DNA of 64,000 nt from Pseudomonas triticicola (GTDB lineage Bacteria; Pseudomonadota; Gammaproteobacteria; Pseudomonadales; Pseudomonadaceae): positions 1,897,001 to 1,961,000 of the forward strand of contig NZ_JAHSTX010000001.1 in the NCBI RefSeq assembly GCF_019145375.1. The letters run 5' to 3'. The translations under genes and the position numbers were made by a program. Under the pieces are notes generated by a model. That model had not been told where the DNA came from and made no database searches. It saw only the letters and a program-made list of their open reading frames with translations. Shown here piece by piece: positions 44,867 through 53,011 of this stretch. Every line of letters starts with the position of its first letter. Positions within the stretch are counted from its first letter, which is position 1.

Positions 44867-45484
44867 TCAGTGCCCCACGGCAAAGGCAATCGGCGTAGCA
44901 CGCGCCAGGCCGCCACGGCACTTGAGCACACGTAGCTGCGCCGGTTTGGCATCGATGGCTATGCGTAACGCTGCCGGTGACGGATTGACCGCTTCGCTCA
45001 ACGGGCGCCAGGCAAAGGCCAGGGTCTGGCCGGTTTCCGCCGCCACCTGCAAGCGTCGCAAGGCTCGGTCATCGGCCTTGTTCGGCCAGCACAGCACCGC
45101 GCCGCAACTGCCCGAGCGCAGGCATTGCTCCGCCGCCCACAAGGCATCGCGCTCGCTGGCCTGAATCACCGACAACTGGCGCAGATCGACTCCGGCATTG
45201 GCCCAGGCCTGCGGGTACGGCACGAACGGCGGCGCCACCAGCACGATGCGCTCACCGGCCGCGGACAATCGCGCCAGGGTTGGCCAGACCAGCTGCAGCT
45301 CGCCGACACCGGGGCCGGCGAGAAGGATTTCACTCAGCGCCGCTTCCGGCCAGCCGCCGCTGGGCAGAGCTGCGTCCAGTCCCGCATGCCCGGTCGGCTG
45401 CGGACTCGCCGCCGGTGGCGCAGGCCTGCCGCGCCAGACCTGGCCGCCATTGAACAGCGTATCCAACGCAACGACGGCGCCCAT
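44867..45484 (-). CDS. imuA: RecA-like mutasome protein ImuA (SulA-like)
   Basis: A 205-residue ImuA, a degenerate RecA-like protein of the DNA-damage mutasome, annotated as SulA-like in many pseudomonads. Family segments include GHAGLDAALPSGGWPEAALSEILL and GVGELQLVWPTLARLSAAGERIVLV. The P-loop is not canonical. Its ATG at 45484 shares one base with the lexA2 stop (TGATG), so translation is coupled. In known cassettes ImuA and ImuB support DnaE2 at lesions. Confidence 0.92.
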   Translation of the reverse strand: MGAVVALDTLFNGGQVWRGRPAPPAASPQPTGHAGLDAALPSGGWPEAALSEILLAGPGVGELQLVWPTLARLSAAGERIVLVAPPFVPYPQAWANAGVDLRQLSVIQASERDALWAAEQCLRSGSCGAVLCWPNKADDRALRRLQVAAETGQTLAFAWRPLSEAVNPSPAALRIAIDAKPAQLRVLKCRGGLARATPIAFAVGH

Positions 45485-46101
45485 CAGCCTTGCCTCACCA
45501 GACCACAGAACACGCCTTCGATTGCCAGATCCTGATCGTTACGCACAACGATGGGCTGATAGGCCGGGTTGCGCGGCAGCAGGCGCACTTCATCCCCGAC
45601 CCGTTCGAAGCGTTTGATGGTGACTTCACCGTCCAGACGCGCAACGACGATCTGGCCGTTCAGCGCCTCGGGATTACGCCGCACACCGACCAGATCGCCA
45701 TCGAGAATGCCGTCTTCGATCATCGAGTCGCCCTGCACCCGCAGCATGTAATCCGGGGTGCGGGAGAACAGCGCCGGGTCGAGCAGCAAACGGTTATGGA
45801 TATCGGCATCGGCGCCAATCGGCGCACCGGCGGCAACGCGACCGAGTACGGGGATCTCCAGCAATTCCGGACGCGGTGGCTGACCGAGCAGGCGAATGCC
45901 CCGGGCCTGATGCGGATTGACTTCGATAAAACCGGCTTCGGTGAGCGCCAGCACATGCTTGCGCGCCACGCTGCGCGAGGCAAAACCAAAAGCCTCGCTG
46001 ATTTCAGCGAGGCTTGGGGGCTGACCGTGCTCGGCGATGCGATCGCGGATAAAGGTCAGAATGGCGGTACGGCGGGGAGTGAGGTTCGTCATGGAGTACA
46101 T
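45484..46101 (-). CDS. lexA2: LexA2 SOS repressor of the imu cassette
   Basis: A 205-residue LexA paralogue. The winged helix-turn-helix (about 1-70, SLAEISEAFGFASRSVARKHVLALTEAG) differs from standard LexA, as expected for LexA2. The self-cleavage site Ala91-Gly92 (VAAGAP) and the catalytic Ser126 (QGDSM) and Lys163 (VTIKRF) are intact, so RecA-stimulated cleavage should work. The start is the ATG at 46101 with AGGAG five bases upstream; an ATG at 46092 (MTNLTP) is a weaker alternative. The gene heads the lexA2-imuA-imuB-dnaE2 operon. A perfect palindrome covers its start region. Confidence 0.93.
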   Translation of the reverse strand: MYSMTNLTPRRTAILTFIRDRIAEHGQPPSLAEISEAFGFASRSVARKHVLALTEAGFIEVNPHQARGIRLLGQPPRPELLEIPVLGRVAAGAPIGADADIHNRLLLDPALFSRTPDYMLRVQGDSMIEDGILDGDLVGVRRNPEALNGQIVVARLDGEVTIKRFERVGDEVRLLPRNPAYQPIVVRNDQDLAIEGVFCGLVRQG

Positions 46102-46110
46102 TTGTACTCC
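46093..46110. promoter_or_regulatory. LexA2-type operator over the lexA2 start
   Basis: GGAGTACA-TT-TGTACTCC is a perfect 8-bp inverted repeat containing the GTAC-N4-GTAC core of known Pseudomonas LexA2 sites. It spans the Shine-Dalgarno and the ATG at 46101 of lexA2, so repression would block the whole imu operon. Confidence 0.8.
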
Positions 46111-46190
46111 TGTGGGAAATGCCTGACAAGAACCGCCAGTCGGCGCAAGCCGACGCAGCTGCAATCAGATCAATCTGTGAACACACTCCC

Positions 46191-46281
46191 TGTGGGAGCG
46201 AGCCTGCTCGCGAAGGCGTCGGCACATTCATTATCATCGTCGCCTGACACTACGCTTTCGCGAGCAGGCTCGCTCCCACAG
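46191..46281. repeat. REP doublet
   Basis: One forward and one inverted REP core (TGTGGGAGCGAGCCTGCTCG and CGAGCAGGCTCGCTCCCACA) with a short spacer, between the DUF971 gene and lexA2. Confidence 0.9.
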
Positions 46282-46295
46282 GGGGCCAGGAAAAG

Positions 46296-46574
46296 TCAAG
46301 AATCCAGTTGCGCCAAGTACTCCCACGGGTAAATCCCGCGTTGATGGCCATCGCTGAACACCAGTTGCACGCCATAACCCTGTGGATTGACCTCGATCAG
46401 GCGCACGCGATCATCAACCAGCGGCGTGACGCCGCGCAGGCGAAATGCGCGGCATTGCGAGCACGGGCATTGCCGGCGCAGATCGGCATGCCTGAGCAGC
46501 GATTCGCGCCCGTCCGGCCAGCTCAGGCGCAACGTGCGAGCACTCTGCGAGTTGCCCACCGCCAGCGGATTCAT
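46296..46574 (-). CDS. DUF971 (GBBH-like N-terminal) protein
   Basis: A 92-residue protein of the DUF971 family, which equals the N-terminal domain of gamma-butyrobetaine hydroxylases without the oxygenase part. Typical segments are LRLSWPDGRESLLRHADLR and YGVQLVFSDGHQRGIYPWEYL. Cys36, Cys38 and Cys41 (CPCSQC) plus the downstream His form the usual metal site; related proteins have been linked to iron-sulfur cluster handling. Its ATG overlaps the stop of the HEAT-repeat gene (ATGA), so it is the last gene of the sulfur/sulfonate-type operon. Exact function unknown. Confidence 0.85.
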   Translation of the reverse strand: MNPLAVGNSQSARTLRLSWPDGRESLLRHADLRRQCPCSQCRAFRLRGVTPLVDDRVRLIEVNPQGYGVQLVFSDGHQRGIYPWEYLAQLDS

Positions 46575-47533
46575 TGCAACTGACTCAGAGCGATGCGCAC
46601 GGCTTTGCGCACTTCCGGGTCGCCGTCGTCCTGCGCTGCCTGTAACGCGGCCACGGCGCCGCGATCGTTCAATTCACCGAGGGCCAGCGCGGCCTCCTTG
46701 CGCAGATTGCTGATGCGGTGGCCGAGGGTGTCGACCAGCGCGTCCAGCGCCGGGACGAAGCGCAAGCGGCCGAGGCTGCGAGTGGCGCGCAGACGCACTT
46801 GCCAATAATCATCGCTCAGCGCTTCGACCAAGGCCGGGCCGGCGTCGCTGTGGCCAACCTTGCCCAGCGTGGTCGCAGCTTCTTCGCGCACTTGCCAGGC
46901 AGGGTCGCGCAAAGCCTGGCGCAACGCTGGCAATACTTCGGCGTCGCTCGCCAGACCCAGCGCACCCGTCGCGGCGCGGCGCACTTCGGTGTCCGGATCG
47001 TCGCTGGCCAGGCGGGCCAAGGCTGGCAGCGCGTCGAGCAGTTTGAGCCAGCCGAGCACACCCACCGCTTCGCGACGGACATTGGCATCGGTGTCCTCCA
47101 ACGCGGCGACGGCAGCCGGCGCGGCCTCGGCGAAGCGCAGTTCGCGTAACGCCCGAAAGGCGGCGATGCGCACACTGACATCGGCATGTGCGGTCCACGG
47201 CAGAATCACCCGCCCCGCTTGCGCAGTCTTGAGCAGACTCAGACTTTGCGCCGCCGCCGATTGCACGGCGGGCGACGGATCCGTCAGTGCTTCGCACAAG
47301 GCTTGCACGACCGCCTCATCCTCCCACGCTTCGAGCAATCGTGCGGCTTCAGCGCGAACGTCCTCGGCAGGATCCTGCCGGAGTCGATCAACCAGCCAGA
47401 GCAAACCATCCGGTTCCTCCAGATCGGCCAGATCAATCAGGGCAATGCGCCGCACGCCAGCGTCTTCAGCCGTCAGGCGCGGTTGCAGGGCGAGGATGTC
47501 TTCGTTGTCGGTCACAGCAAAAATAGAGGTCAT
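46571..47533 (-). CDS. HEAT-repeat protein of the transporter/flavoprotein operon
   Basis: A 320-residue protein made of about nine HEAT/PBS-lyase-type repeats, each with an A..AL..L....V...A sequence pattern (for example DTEVRRAATGALGLASDAEVLPAL and VRLRATRSLGRLRF). It has no signal peptide, so it is cytosolic. HEAT solenoids of this kind act as scaffolds or assembly factors for metal enzymes, but no ligand site can be read here. Its start overlaps the stop of the ABC ATPase gene by four bases and it couples to the DUF971 gene. Its position suggests a partner or maturation role for the AprAB-like enzyme upstream (inference). Confidence 0.85.
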   Translation of the reverse strand: MTSIFAVTDNEDILALQPRLTAEDAGVRRIALIDLADLEEPDGLLWLVDRLRQDPAEDVRAEAARLLEAWEDEAVVQALCEALTDPSPAVQSAAAQSLSLLKTAQAGRVILPWTAHADVSVRIAAFRALRELRFAEAAPAAVAALEDTDANVRREAVGVLGWLKLLDALPALARLASDDPDTEVRRAATGALGLASDAEVLPALRQALRDPAWQVREEAATTLGKVGHSDAGPALVEALSDDYWQVRLRATRSLGRLRFVPALDALVDTLGHRISNLRKEAALALGELNDRGAVAALQAAQDDGDPEVRKAVRIALSQLQ

Positions 47534-48378
47534 AGGGCAAATCGCGGCAAAGGGTTTTCAGGAGGCAGGCCGAGCGGGTTGAGGCGCGGCAGCGGTCGGT
47601 CGTTGTCGTGGCGCAGCAGGTCGAGGCAATGGCGTTTCAGGCGAGCGAACTCGGGGCTGGTCACCAGTTCACTGGTACGCGGGCGTGGAAAGTCCAGACG
47701 CAGGTCTTCGATGGTTTGCCCGGGCCGGGCGCTCATTACCAGCAAGCGATCGGCTAGAAACAGCGCCTCTTCGATGTCATGGGTGACGAAAACCACCGTG
47801 GTGCGGATGCGCGTCCAGATGTCCAGCAGCAGTTCCTGCATGTTCAAGCGGGTCAGCGCATCCAGCGCGCCGAACGGCTCGTCCATCAGCAACAGGCGCG
47901 GGCGATTGACCAGCACCCGGGCGATCTCCACCCGCTGCTGCATGCCTCCGGAGAGCTGATCAGGCCAGCGCTCGGCAAAGCCTTCGAGGCCGACCAGTTT
48001 GAGGATGTCGTCAGCGGCGCGACGGCGCTCAGTCTTGCCGACGCCGCGCATCTTCAGGCCGAAGGCGACGTTGTCGCGCACCGTACGCCACGGGAACAGC
48101 GTGTGATGCTGGAACACCATGCCGCGTTGCGGCGACGGGCCGTTTACCGCGCTGCCGTCGACTTTCAAGCTGCCGGTACTGCCATTCAAGTGTCCGGCCA
48201 GGGCGCCGAGCAAGGTCGATTTGCCGCAACCGGACGGGCCGAGAATGCACACGAACTGGCCGGGTTCGATCTGGCAATCGAGGCCCTGCACCGCTTCGAA
48301 GGCTTCGCGGCCCTGGCCGAGGACGATGGACAACTGGCGAATGTCGATCCGCCCTTCCGGGGTTTGCATGACGCTCAT
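47530..48378 (-). CDS. ABC transporter ATP-binding protein, nitrate/sulfonate/taurine type
   Basis: A 282-residue ATPase of the SsuB/TauB/NrtD class. Walker A is GPSGCGKST (47-55), the signature LSGGMQQRVEIARVLV, and Walker B LLLMDEPFGALD; the H-loop reads TTVVFVTHDIEEALFLADR. The ATG at 48378 overlaps the permease stop (TGATG), fixing the start; the open frame continues upstream inside the permease gene but that part is a shadow. It pairs with the permease and binding protein upstream to form one importer, probably for an organosulfur compound. Confidence 0.9.
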   Translation of the reverse strand: MSVMQTPEGRIDIRQLSIVLGQGREAFEAVQGLDCQIEPGQFVCILGPSGCGKSTLLGALAGHLNGSTGSLKVDGSAVNGPSPQRGMVFQHHTLFPWRTVRDNVAFGLKMRGVGKTERRRAADDILKLVGLEGFAERWPDQLSGGMQQRVEIARVLVNRPRLLLMDEPFGALDALTRLNMQELLLDIWTRIRTTVVFVTHDIEEALFLADRLLVMSARPGQTIEDLRLDFPRPRTSELVTSPEFARLKRHCLDLLRHDNDRPLPRLNPLGLPPENPLPRFAL

Positions 48379-49157
48379 CAGGCTTTGCCTCGCGGTCGAT
48401 GCCAAGGCGTGAACAAGCCGCCCAAGCGTTTGATCAGCCAACTGCTGCCCATGCCCAACACGCCGATCAGGAGCATGCCGACAACAATGTCGGCGTAGTT
48501 CTGAATGGTGTAGGACTCCCATGTGTAGTAACCGATACCGAACTGCCCGGAGATCATTTCCGCCGTCACCAGGCAGAACCACGAAGTGCCCATGCCGATC
48601 GCCAGGCCGGTAATGATGCTCGGCGCAGCGCCCGGCAGGATTACTTCCAGCAGAATCGCCCGGCGCCCTGCTCCGAGGCTTTTTGCCGAGGCGATCAGGC
48701 GTGGATCGACGCCTTCGACGCCGTGCACGGTGTTGAGCAGGATCGGGAACAGCGCGCCGGTGAAGGTGATAAAGACCATCGACAATTCCGAGGACGGAAA
48801 CATCAGGATCGCCAGCGGAATCCAGGCCACGGCGGGGATCGGGCGCAGGACTTCCAGTGGTGGCAGCAGAATGTCTTCGGCCCATTTCGACCGGCCGATG
48901 GCCAGGCCCAGGGCGATGCCGAGGATCAACGCCGCCACGTAACCGGCGAAGACGCGGCCGAGGCTGCTGCTCAGGTGCTGCCAGAGTTTGCCGGAGTCGC
49001 CCAGGCCCAGCGCGGCTTCGATTACCGCCAGTGGCGTCGGCACGTTGGCAAAGGTGACCAGGCCGAGGTTCCAGTGGTGGCTGGCGGCGAGTTGCCAGAA
49101 GAGCAGGCAGAGCAGCAGTGAGGCGGCTCTTGATGTCCAGCGCAACGGTGTTTTCAT
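48378..49157 (-). CDS. ABC transporter permease, sulfonate/nitrate type
   Basis: A 259-residue inner-membrane permease with about six hydrophobic segments. The BPD-type EAA loop reads ASAKSLGAGRRAILLEVILPGAAPSIITG. It resembles SsuC/TauC permeases. A 215-base spacer holding inverted repeat elements separates it from the binding-protein gene upstream. It overlaps the ATPase gene downstream by one base. Confidence 0.9.
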   Translation of the reverse strand: MKTPLRWTSRAASLLLCLLFWQLAASHHWNLGLVTFANVPTPLAVIEAALGLGDSGKLWQHLSSSLGRVFAGYVAALILGIALGLAIGRSKWAEDILLPPLEVLRPIPAVAWIPLAILMFPSSELSMVFITFTGALFPILLNTVHGVEGVDPRLIASAKSLGAGRRAILLEVILPGAAPSIITGLAIGMGTSWFCLVTAEMISGQFGIGYYTWESYTIQNYADIVVGMLLIGVLGMGSSWLIKRLGGLFTPWHRPRGKA

Positions 49158-49198
49158 AGTCCGGTTTCCAGTTCGGGTTCTGTGTGATGGCTGTGATT

Positions 49199-49368
49199 TA
49201 CCCCCTCACCCCAGCCCTCTCCCCCAGGGGGGCGAGGGGGAAAGGGAGCCGATTTGCGTGCTTTTCACGACCTGAGTTCGACTCGGTACTTCACGCCGGC
49301 GTATCTCTCACCAACAACTCGGTCAGTCCCCTCTCCCTTTGGGAGAGGGTTAGGGTGAGGGGCTTTTG
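49199..49368. repeat. Inverted pair of CCCCTCACCC-type intergenic repeats
   Basis: A CCCCTCACCCCAGCCCTCTCCC element at about 49202-49240 and its reverse-oriented partner at about 49325-49365 (CTCTCCC..GGGAGAGGG..GTGAGGGG) flank about 80 bases of ordinary sequence. Each copy is itself a hairpin. Such elements recur between genes in pseudomonads. Here they lie inside an operon. Confidence 0.75.
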
Positions 49369-49372
49369 ATCT

Positions 49373-50776
49373 TCAGCGCGCGGCAACGGCTTGCGCAGTC
49401 GCATCGCTGAAATCGAATACCTTGCCACCCTGCGCCGCAGCGTATTGCTGCGCTTGGCCCTTGAGCAGAAATGCGCTGAGACGGCCCTTGGCATCGCTGG
49501 CAAACCACGCCTGTTCAGCGAGCAACTTGATCCCGCTGTCACTGGCCTGCGCATAAACCGCACGAATGTTCTGGCCCTCCTGCTTCAACCCCGCCAGCGC
49601 GGTGAACGCCGCTTCAGCCGAGCCATAACGGCGGACTTTTTCCTCGCCACGCACCCAGATTTCCGCGACATGGCTGACGTCGGTGATGGCTTTGCCCGTA
49701 GTCGCATCCACACCCGGCAATGGCGTCTGCGCGTAGTTGGCCAGTTGCGCGGTGTAATCGAGGTTCGCAGCCTTGAACGCGGCGCGGATGTACTGGTCGT
49801 CGATGAAGCTGTTCAGGTCGAGCCCGCGATCGGCTTTCTTCAGCAGCTTCAGGGTATCGATGGCGGTACCGACGGCCTGGCGATATTCAGGCTTCCAGCT
49901 CAGGTCGCGAGTCTGCACGCCCAACGGGCCATGGAACAGGTAGTTGACCTCGGCATCGACGCCGGTGACCTTGGCGATCAGTTCGCTGTACTTCTCCGGT
50001 TCGGCGGCGAGCATTTGGTTGGCTTCGATGCTCGCACGCAGGTAGGCGACGACGATTTCCGGATACTTTTTGGCGTAGGCCTGATCCACCAGTGCGCCAT
50101 GGAAGGTCGGCGCGTTGGCCTGGGCGCCGTCGTAGATCTTGCGGGCGAAACCACGGCTCGGGAACAGCTCGGCGAAGGGCACGAAATCGGCGTGAGCGTC
50201 GATCTTGCCGGCCTGCAATGCCGAGCCGGCGACTTCCGGTGGCTGGGCGATGATGTTGACATCCTTGAGCGGGTCCCAGCCCTGCTCTGCCACGGCGCGC
50301 AGCAACATACCGTGAGCCGTCGAGGCGAACGGCACCGAAATGGTCTTGCCCTTGAGTTCGCTGAGGCTCTGCACCGACGAAGCGCTCGGCACGACGATGC
50401 CGTTGCCGCTGCCCTTGATGCTGCCCGACAGCACGCTGATGAACAGGCTGTGCTTGCCCGCCGTTTCGAACGCCACGCCATTGAACGCACCGGGGAAATC
50501 GGCCATGGCGCCGAAGTCGAGCTTGCCGGCGACCATCTCATTGGTCAGCGGTGCGCCACTGGTGAAGTTTTTCCACTGCACGTCGTACTTCGCGTCTTTG
50601 TAGGCGCCATCGTGGGGCAGGTATTTTTCCAGCAGACCGAGTTCACGGATCAACAGGCCGCCGGCGGCGCAGTTGATGGTGGTGTCCTGAGTGCCGATGG
50701 CGATGCGGATGGTTTCGGCCGAGGCCGACAAGGTGAATGAGGCCAGGACCAGCCCAGCAAGTGCTGCACGCAACAT
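49373..50776 (-). CDS. ABC transporter periplasmic binding protein, sulfonate/nitrate type
   Basis: A 467-residue exported binding protein. A Sec signal peptide covers residues 1 to about 22 (MLRAALAGLVLASFTLSASA), followed by the NMT1/SsuA-like fold (ETIRIAIGTQDTTINCAAGG, EMVAGKLDFGAMADFPGA). It is longer than typical SsuA (about 320), with a C-terminal extension of about 150 residues that I do not recognise. The ATG at 50776 has GAGGGGA seven bases upstream; the longer open frame to 50857 lacks a ribosome site and would bury the signal peptide. A REP doublet lies between it and the ferredoxin gene. Confidence 0.88.
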   Translation of the reverse strand: MLRAALAGLVLASFTLSASAETIRIAIGTQDTTINCAAGGLLIRELGLLEKYLPHDGAYKDAKYDVQWKNFTSGAPLTNEMVAGKLDFGAMADFPGAFNGVAFETAGKHSLFISVLSGSIKGSGNGIVVPSASSVQSLSELKGKTISVPFASTAHGMLLRAVAEQGWDPLKDVNIIAQPPEVAGSALQAGKIDAHADFVPFAELFPSRGFARKIYDGAQANAPTFHGALVDQAYAKKYPEIVVAYLRASIEANQMLAAEPEKYSELIAKVTGVDAEVNYLFHGPLGVQTRDLSWKPEYRQAVGTAIDTLKLLKKADRGLDLNSFIDDQYIRAAFKAANLDYTAQLANYAQTPLPGVDATTGKAITDVSHVAEIWVRGEEKVRRYGSAEAAFTALAGLKQEGQNIRAVYAQASDSGIKLLAEQAWFASDAKGRLSAFLLKGQAQQYAAAQGGKVFDFSDATAQAVAAR

Positions 50777-50906
50777 GAGTGTTTCCCCTCGAATCATTTG
50801 TTTGAAGTTCGTCTCCGCCGCGATCGGGGCGCGGTGGGAAACGAGGGGTGTTTGCATTCAGCGTCCGGGGTTCACCGGATGGCTATTGGATAATCACAAT
50901 TGCAAT

Positions 50907-50995
50907 GTGGGAGCGAGCCTGCTCGCGAAGGCGGCGGGTCAGTCACCGTCATTGTTGAATGAGTGATTGCTTTCGCGAGCAGGCTCGCTCCCACA
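50907..50995. repeat. REP doublet inside the operon
   Basis: Forward and inverted REP cores between the ferredoxin and binding-protein genes of one transcription unit. It may change mRNA stability between the enzyme and transporter parts. Confidence 0.9.
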
Positions 50996-51007
50996 ATGGA
51001 TTTGGGG

Positions 51008-51253
51008 TCAACGCAATAAATAGGGGATGTCGACCTTCACCGCCCCAGTCGGGCAATCCTTCTCGCACGGCATGCAGTACCAGCATTCATCGAACGCCAT
51101 GTAGGCCTTTTGCGTGGCCGGGTTGATCGCCAGCAGGTCCATCGGGCAGACGTCGACGCACACGGTGCAGCCCTTTTCCGCGATGCATTTGTCCTCGTCG
51201 ACGGTGACCGGCGCGTTGGAGCGGAAGAAGATTTCCTGAGCTTGATAAGCCAT
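51008..51253 (-). CDS. AprB-like two-cluster 4Fe-4S ferredoxin
   Basis: An 81-residue ferredoxin with eight cluster cysteines: C23, C29, C32, C36 (CIAEKGCTVCVDVCP) and C57, C60, C63, C67 (CWYCMPCEKDCP), for two 4Fe-4S clusters. The second motif and the overall order resemble the iron-sulfur subunit AprB of adenylylsulfate reductase, without AprB's C-terminal tail. It follows the flavoprotein gene by 27 bases and is its likely electron-transfer subunit. Cytosolic; substrate of the pair not known. Confidence 0.88.
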   Translation of the reverse strand: MAYQAQEIFFRSNAPVTVDEDKCIAEKGCTVCVDVCPMDLLAINPATQKAYMAFDECWYCMPCEKDCPTGAVKVDIPYLLR

Positions 51254-51280
51254 GGTTCGGACTCTCTGAAAAATGATGTC

Positions 51281-53011
51281 TCAAGCGGCGAAGGCGCCGA
51301 CCCGCAGGCGGTCGTAAGCCTGCATTTCCTCAGCATCGAGCGGGATGATGTAAGGCTCGACGGCTTTCTTGAAACTGGTCATGCGCCCGTCCTCGCCCTT
51401 CTTCAGATGGCAGTGGCAGAACCAATCGGCGTCGTTGCGTTGCGGATGATCGACGCGATAGTGGTACAGGCCCCAGCGGCTTTCGGCGCGGAACAACGAA
51501 GCGCGGGCGGCCATTTCGGCACAGTCGCGGATCACGCTGGTTTCCATCGCTCGCATCAGTTCGTGAGCGTTGTTGGCTTTCATCTGCTCAAGATCGCGCT
51601 CGATGTCACTGAAGCGCTGCAGGCCGATCTGCATCTTCTTGGTCACTTTCGGCGGTTGCAGGTAGTCGTTGACGAAGCGCCGCAGCTTGTATTCGACCTG
51701 CGCCGGCGGCAGACCTTCCTGGCGATCGAGCGGCGCGTAGACCCGGGCTTTCTCCTTGGCGATCTGCTCGCTGTCCAGTGCGGAAAACTCGCGACCGGCG
51801 ACAAACTCCGCCGCGTTGTGCCCGGCGAACCAGCCATAAGTGAACGCGCCAAGCATGTAATTGTGCGGCACCGCAGCCATGTCGCCCGCCGAGTACAAGC
51901 CTTTGACTGAAGTCTCGGCACGCTCGTTGACCCACACGCCGGACGCCGAGTGGCCGCTGCAAAAACCGATTTCCGAAATGTGCATTTCGACCATCTGCGT
52001 GCGGTAGTCAGTGCCGCGATTGGCGTGGAACTGGCCACGGCTCGGACGCTCGTTGCTGTGCAGGATTTCCTCGATGTTCTGGATGGTTTCCTCGGCCAGA
52101 TGGTCGAGCTTGAGGAACACCGGACCGTTGCCGCTTTCCAGTTCCTGATGGAACTCCCACATCATCTGTCCGCTCCAGTAATCGCACTCGATGAAGCGTT
52201 CGCCCTTGTTGTTGGCGGTGTAGCCACCCAGCGGGCCGGTGACGTAGGCGCAGGCCGGGCCGTTGTAATCCTTGATCAGCGGGTTGATCTGAAAGCACTC
52301 AAGATTGGCCAGTTCGGCGCCTGCGTGATAGGCCATCGCGTAGCCGTCGCCCGCATTGGTCGGGTTCTCGTAGGTGCCCATCAAGTAGCCAGACGATGGC
52401 AGACCGAGGCGCCCGGCCGCGCCGCAGGCGAGAATCACCGCTTTGGCCTTGATCACATGGAAGTCGGCGGTGCGGCAATCGAAGCCCATCACACCGTTGA
52501 CCGCGCCCTCCTCGTCGGTCAGCAAACGCGTGCAGACCAGGCGATTGGTGATGCTTACCCGCGCGCGTTTCAACTGCCGATACAGGACTTTCTTGATGTC
52601 GTGCCCTTCCGGCATCGGCAGCACATAGGCGCCCATGTGGTGGACCTTTTTTACCGCGTAGTCACCGGTCTCGTCTTTCTCGAACTTCACGCCCCAGCGG
52701 TCGAGTTGTTCGATGGTTTCAAAACTGTGCGTCGCATAGGCGTAGACCGCCGCCTGATTGACGATGCCGTCATTGGCGATGGTGATTTCCTTGGTGTACT
52801 GCTCCGGTGTCGAGTGGCCGGGAATGATGGCGTTGTTCAGGCCGTCCATGCCCATGCTGATCGCGCCGCTGCGCTTGACGTTGGCCTTGTCTACCAGCAA
52901 AACGCGCAAATCGCGGTTCTTCTCTTTGGCCTTGATCGCCGCCATCGGCCCGGCCGTACCGCCGCCAATCACGACGATGTCGTATTCCTGCTCTAGAACG
53001 TTGCGGGTCAT
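51281..53011 (-). CDS. AprA/fumarate-reductase-type FAD oxidoreductase
   Basis: A 576-residue FAD enzyme of the succinate dehydrogenase/fumarate reductase/adenylylsulfate reductase superfamily. The FAD site is IVVIGGGTAGPMAA (GGGTAG, 16-21), followed by KRSGAISMGMDGLNN and NAGDGYAMAYHAGAELANLECFQINP. The C-terminal part has the capping-domain helices (ESRWGLYHYRVDHPQRND). It resembles AprA more than SdhA: it has no histidyl-flavin motif of the SdhA kind that I can find. Together with the AprB-like ferredoxin it should form an AprBA-type complex that reduces, or is driven by, an organosulfur compound (inference). It overlaps the GntR regulator by four bases. Confidence 0.85.
   Translation of the reverse strand: MTRNVLEQEYDIVVIGGGTAGPMAAIKAKEKNRDLRVLLVDKANVKRSGAISMGMDGLNNAIIPGHSTPEQYTKEITIANDGIVNQAAVYAYATHSFETIEQLDRWGVKFEKDETGDYAVKKVHHMGAYVLPMPEGHDIKKVLYRQLKRARVSITNRLVCTRLLTDEEGAVNGVMGFDCRTADFHVIKAKAVILACGAAGRLGLPSSGYLMGTYENPTNAGDGYAMAYHAGAELANLECFQINPLIKDYNGPACAYVTGPLGGYTANNKGERFIECDYWSGQMMWEFHQELESGNGPVFLKLDHLAEETIQNIEEILHSNERPSRGQFHANRGTDYRTQMVEMHISEIGFCSGHSASGVWVNERAETSVKGLYSAGDMAAVPHNYMLGAFTYGWFAGHNAAEFVAGREFSALDSEQIAKEKARVYAPLDRQEGLPPAQVEYKLRRFVNDYLQPPKVTKKMQIGLQRFSDIERDLEQMKANNAHELMRAMETSVIRDCAEMAARASLFRAESRWGLYHYRVDHPQRNDADWFCHCHLKKGEDGRMTSFKKAVEPYIIPLDAEEMQAYDRLRVGAFAA

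Noticed and set aside
48378..48885. N-terminal extension of the ABC ATPase
   Set aside because: The open frame continues into the permease gene, but TGATG coupling fixes the start at 48378.
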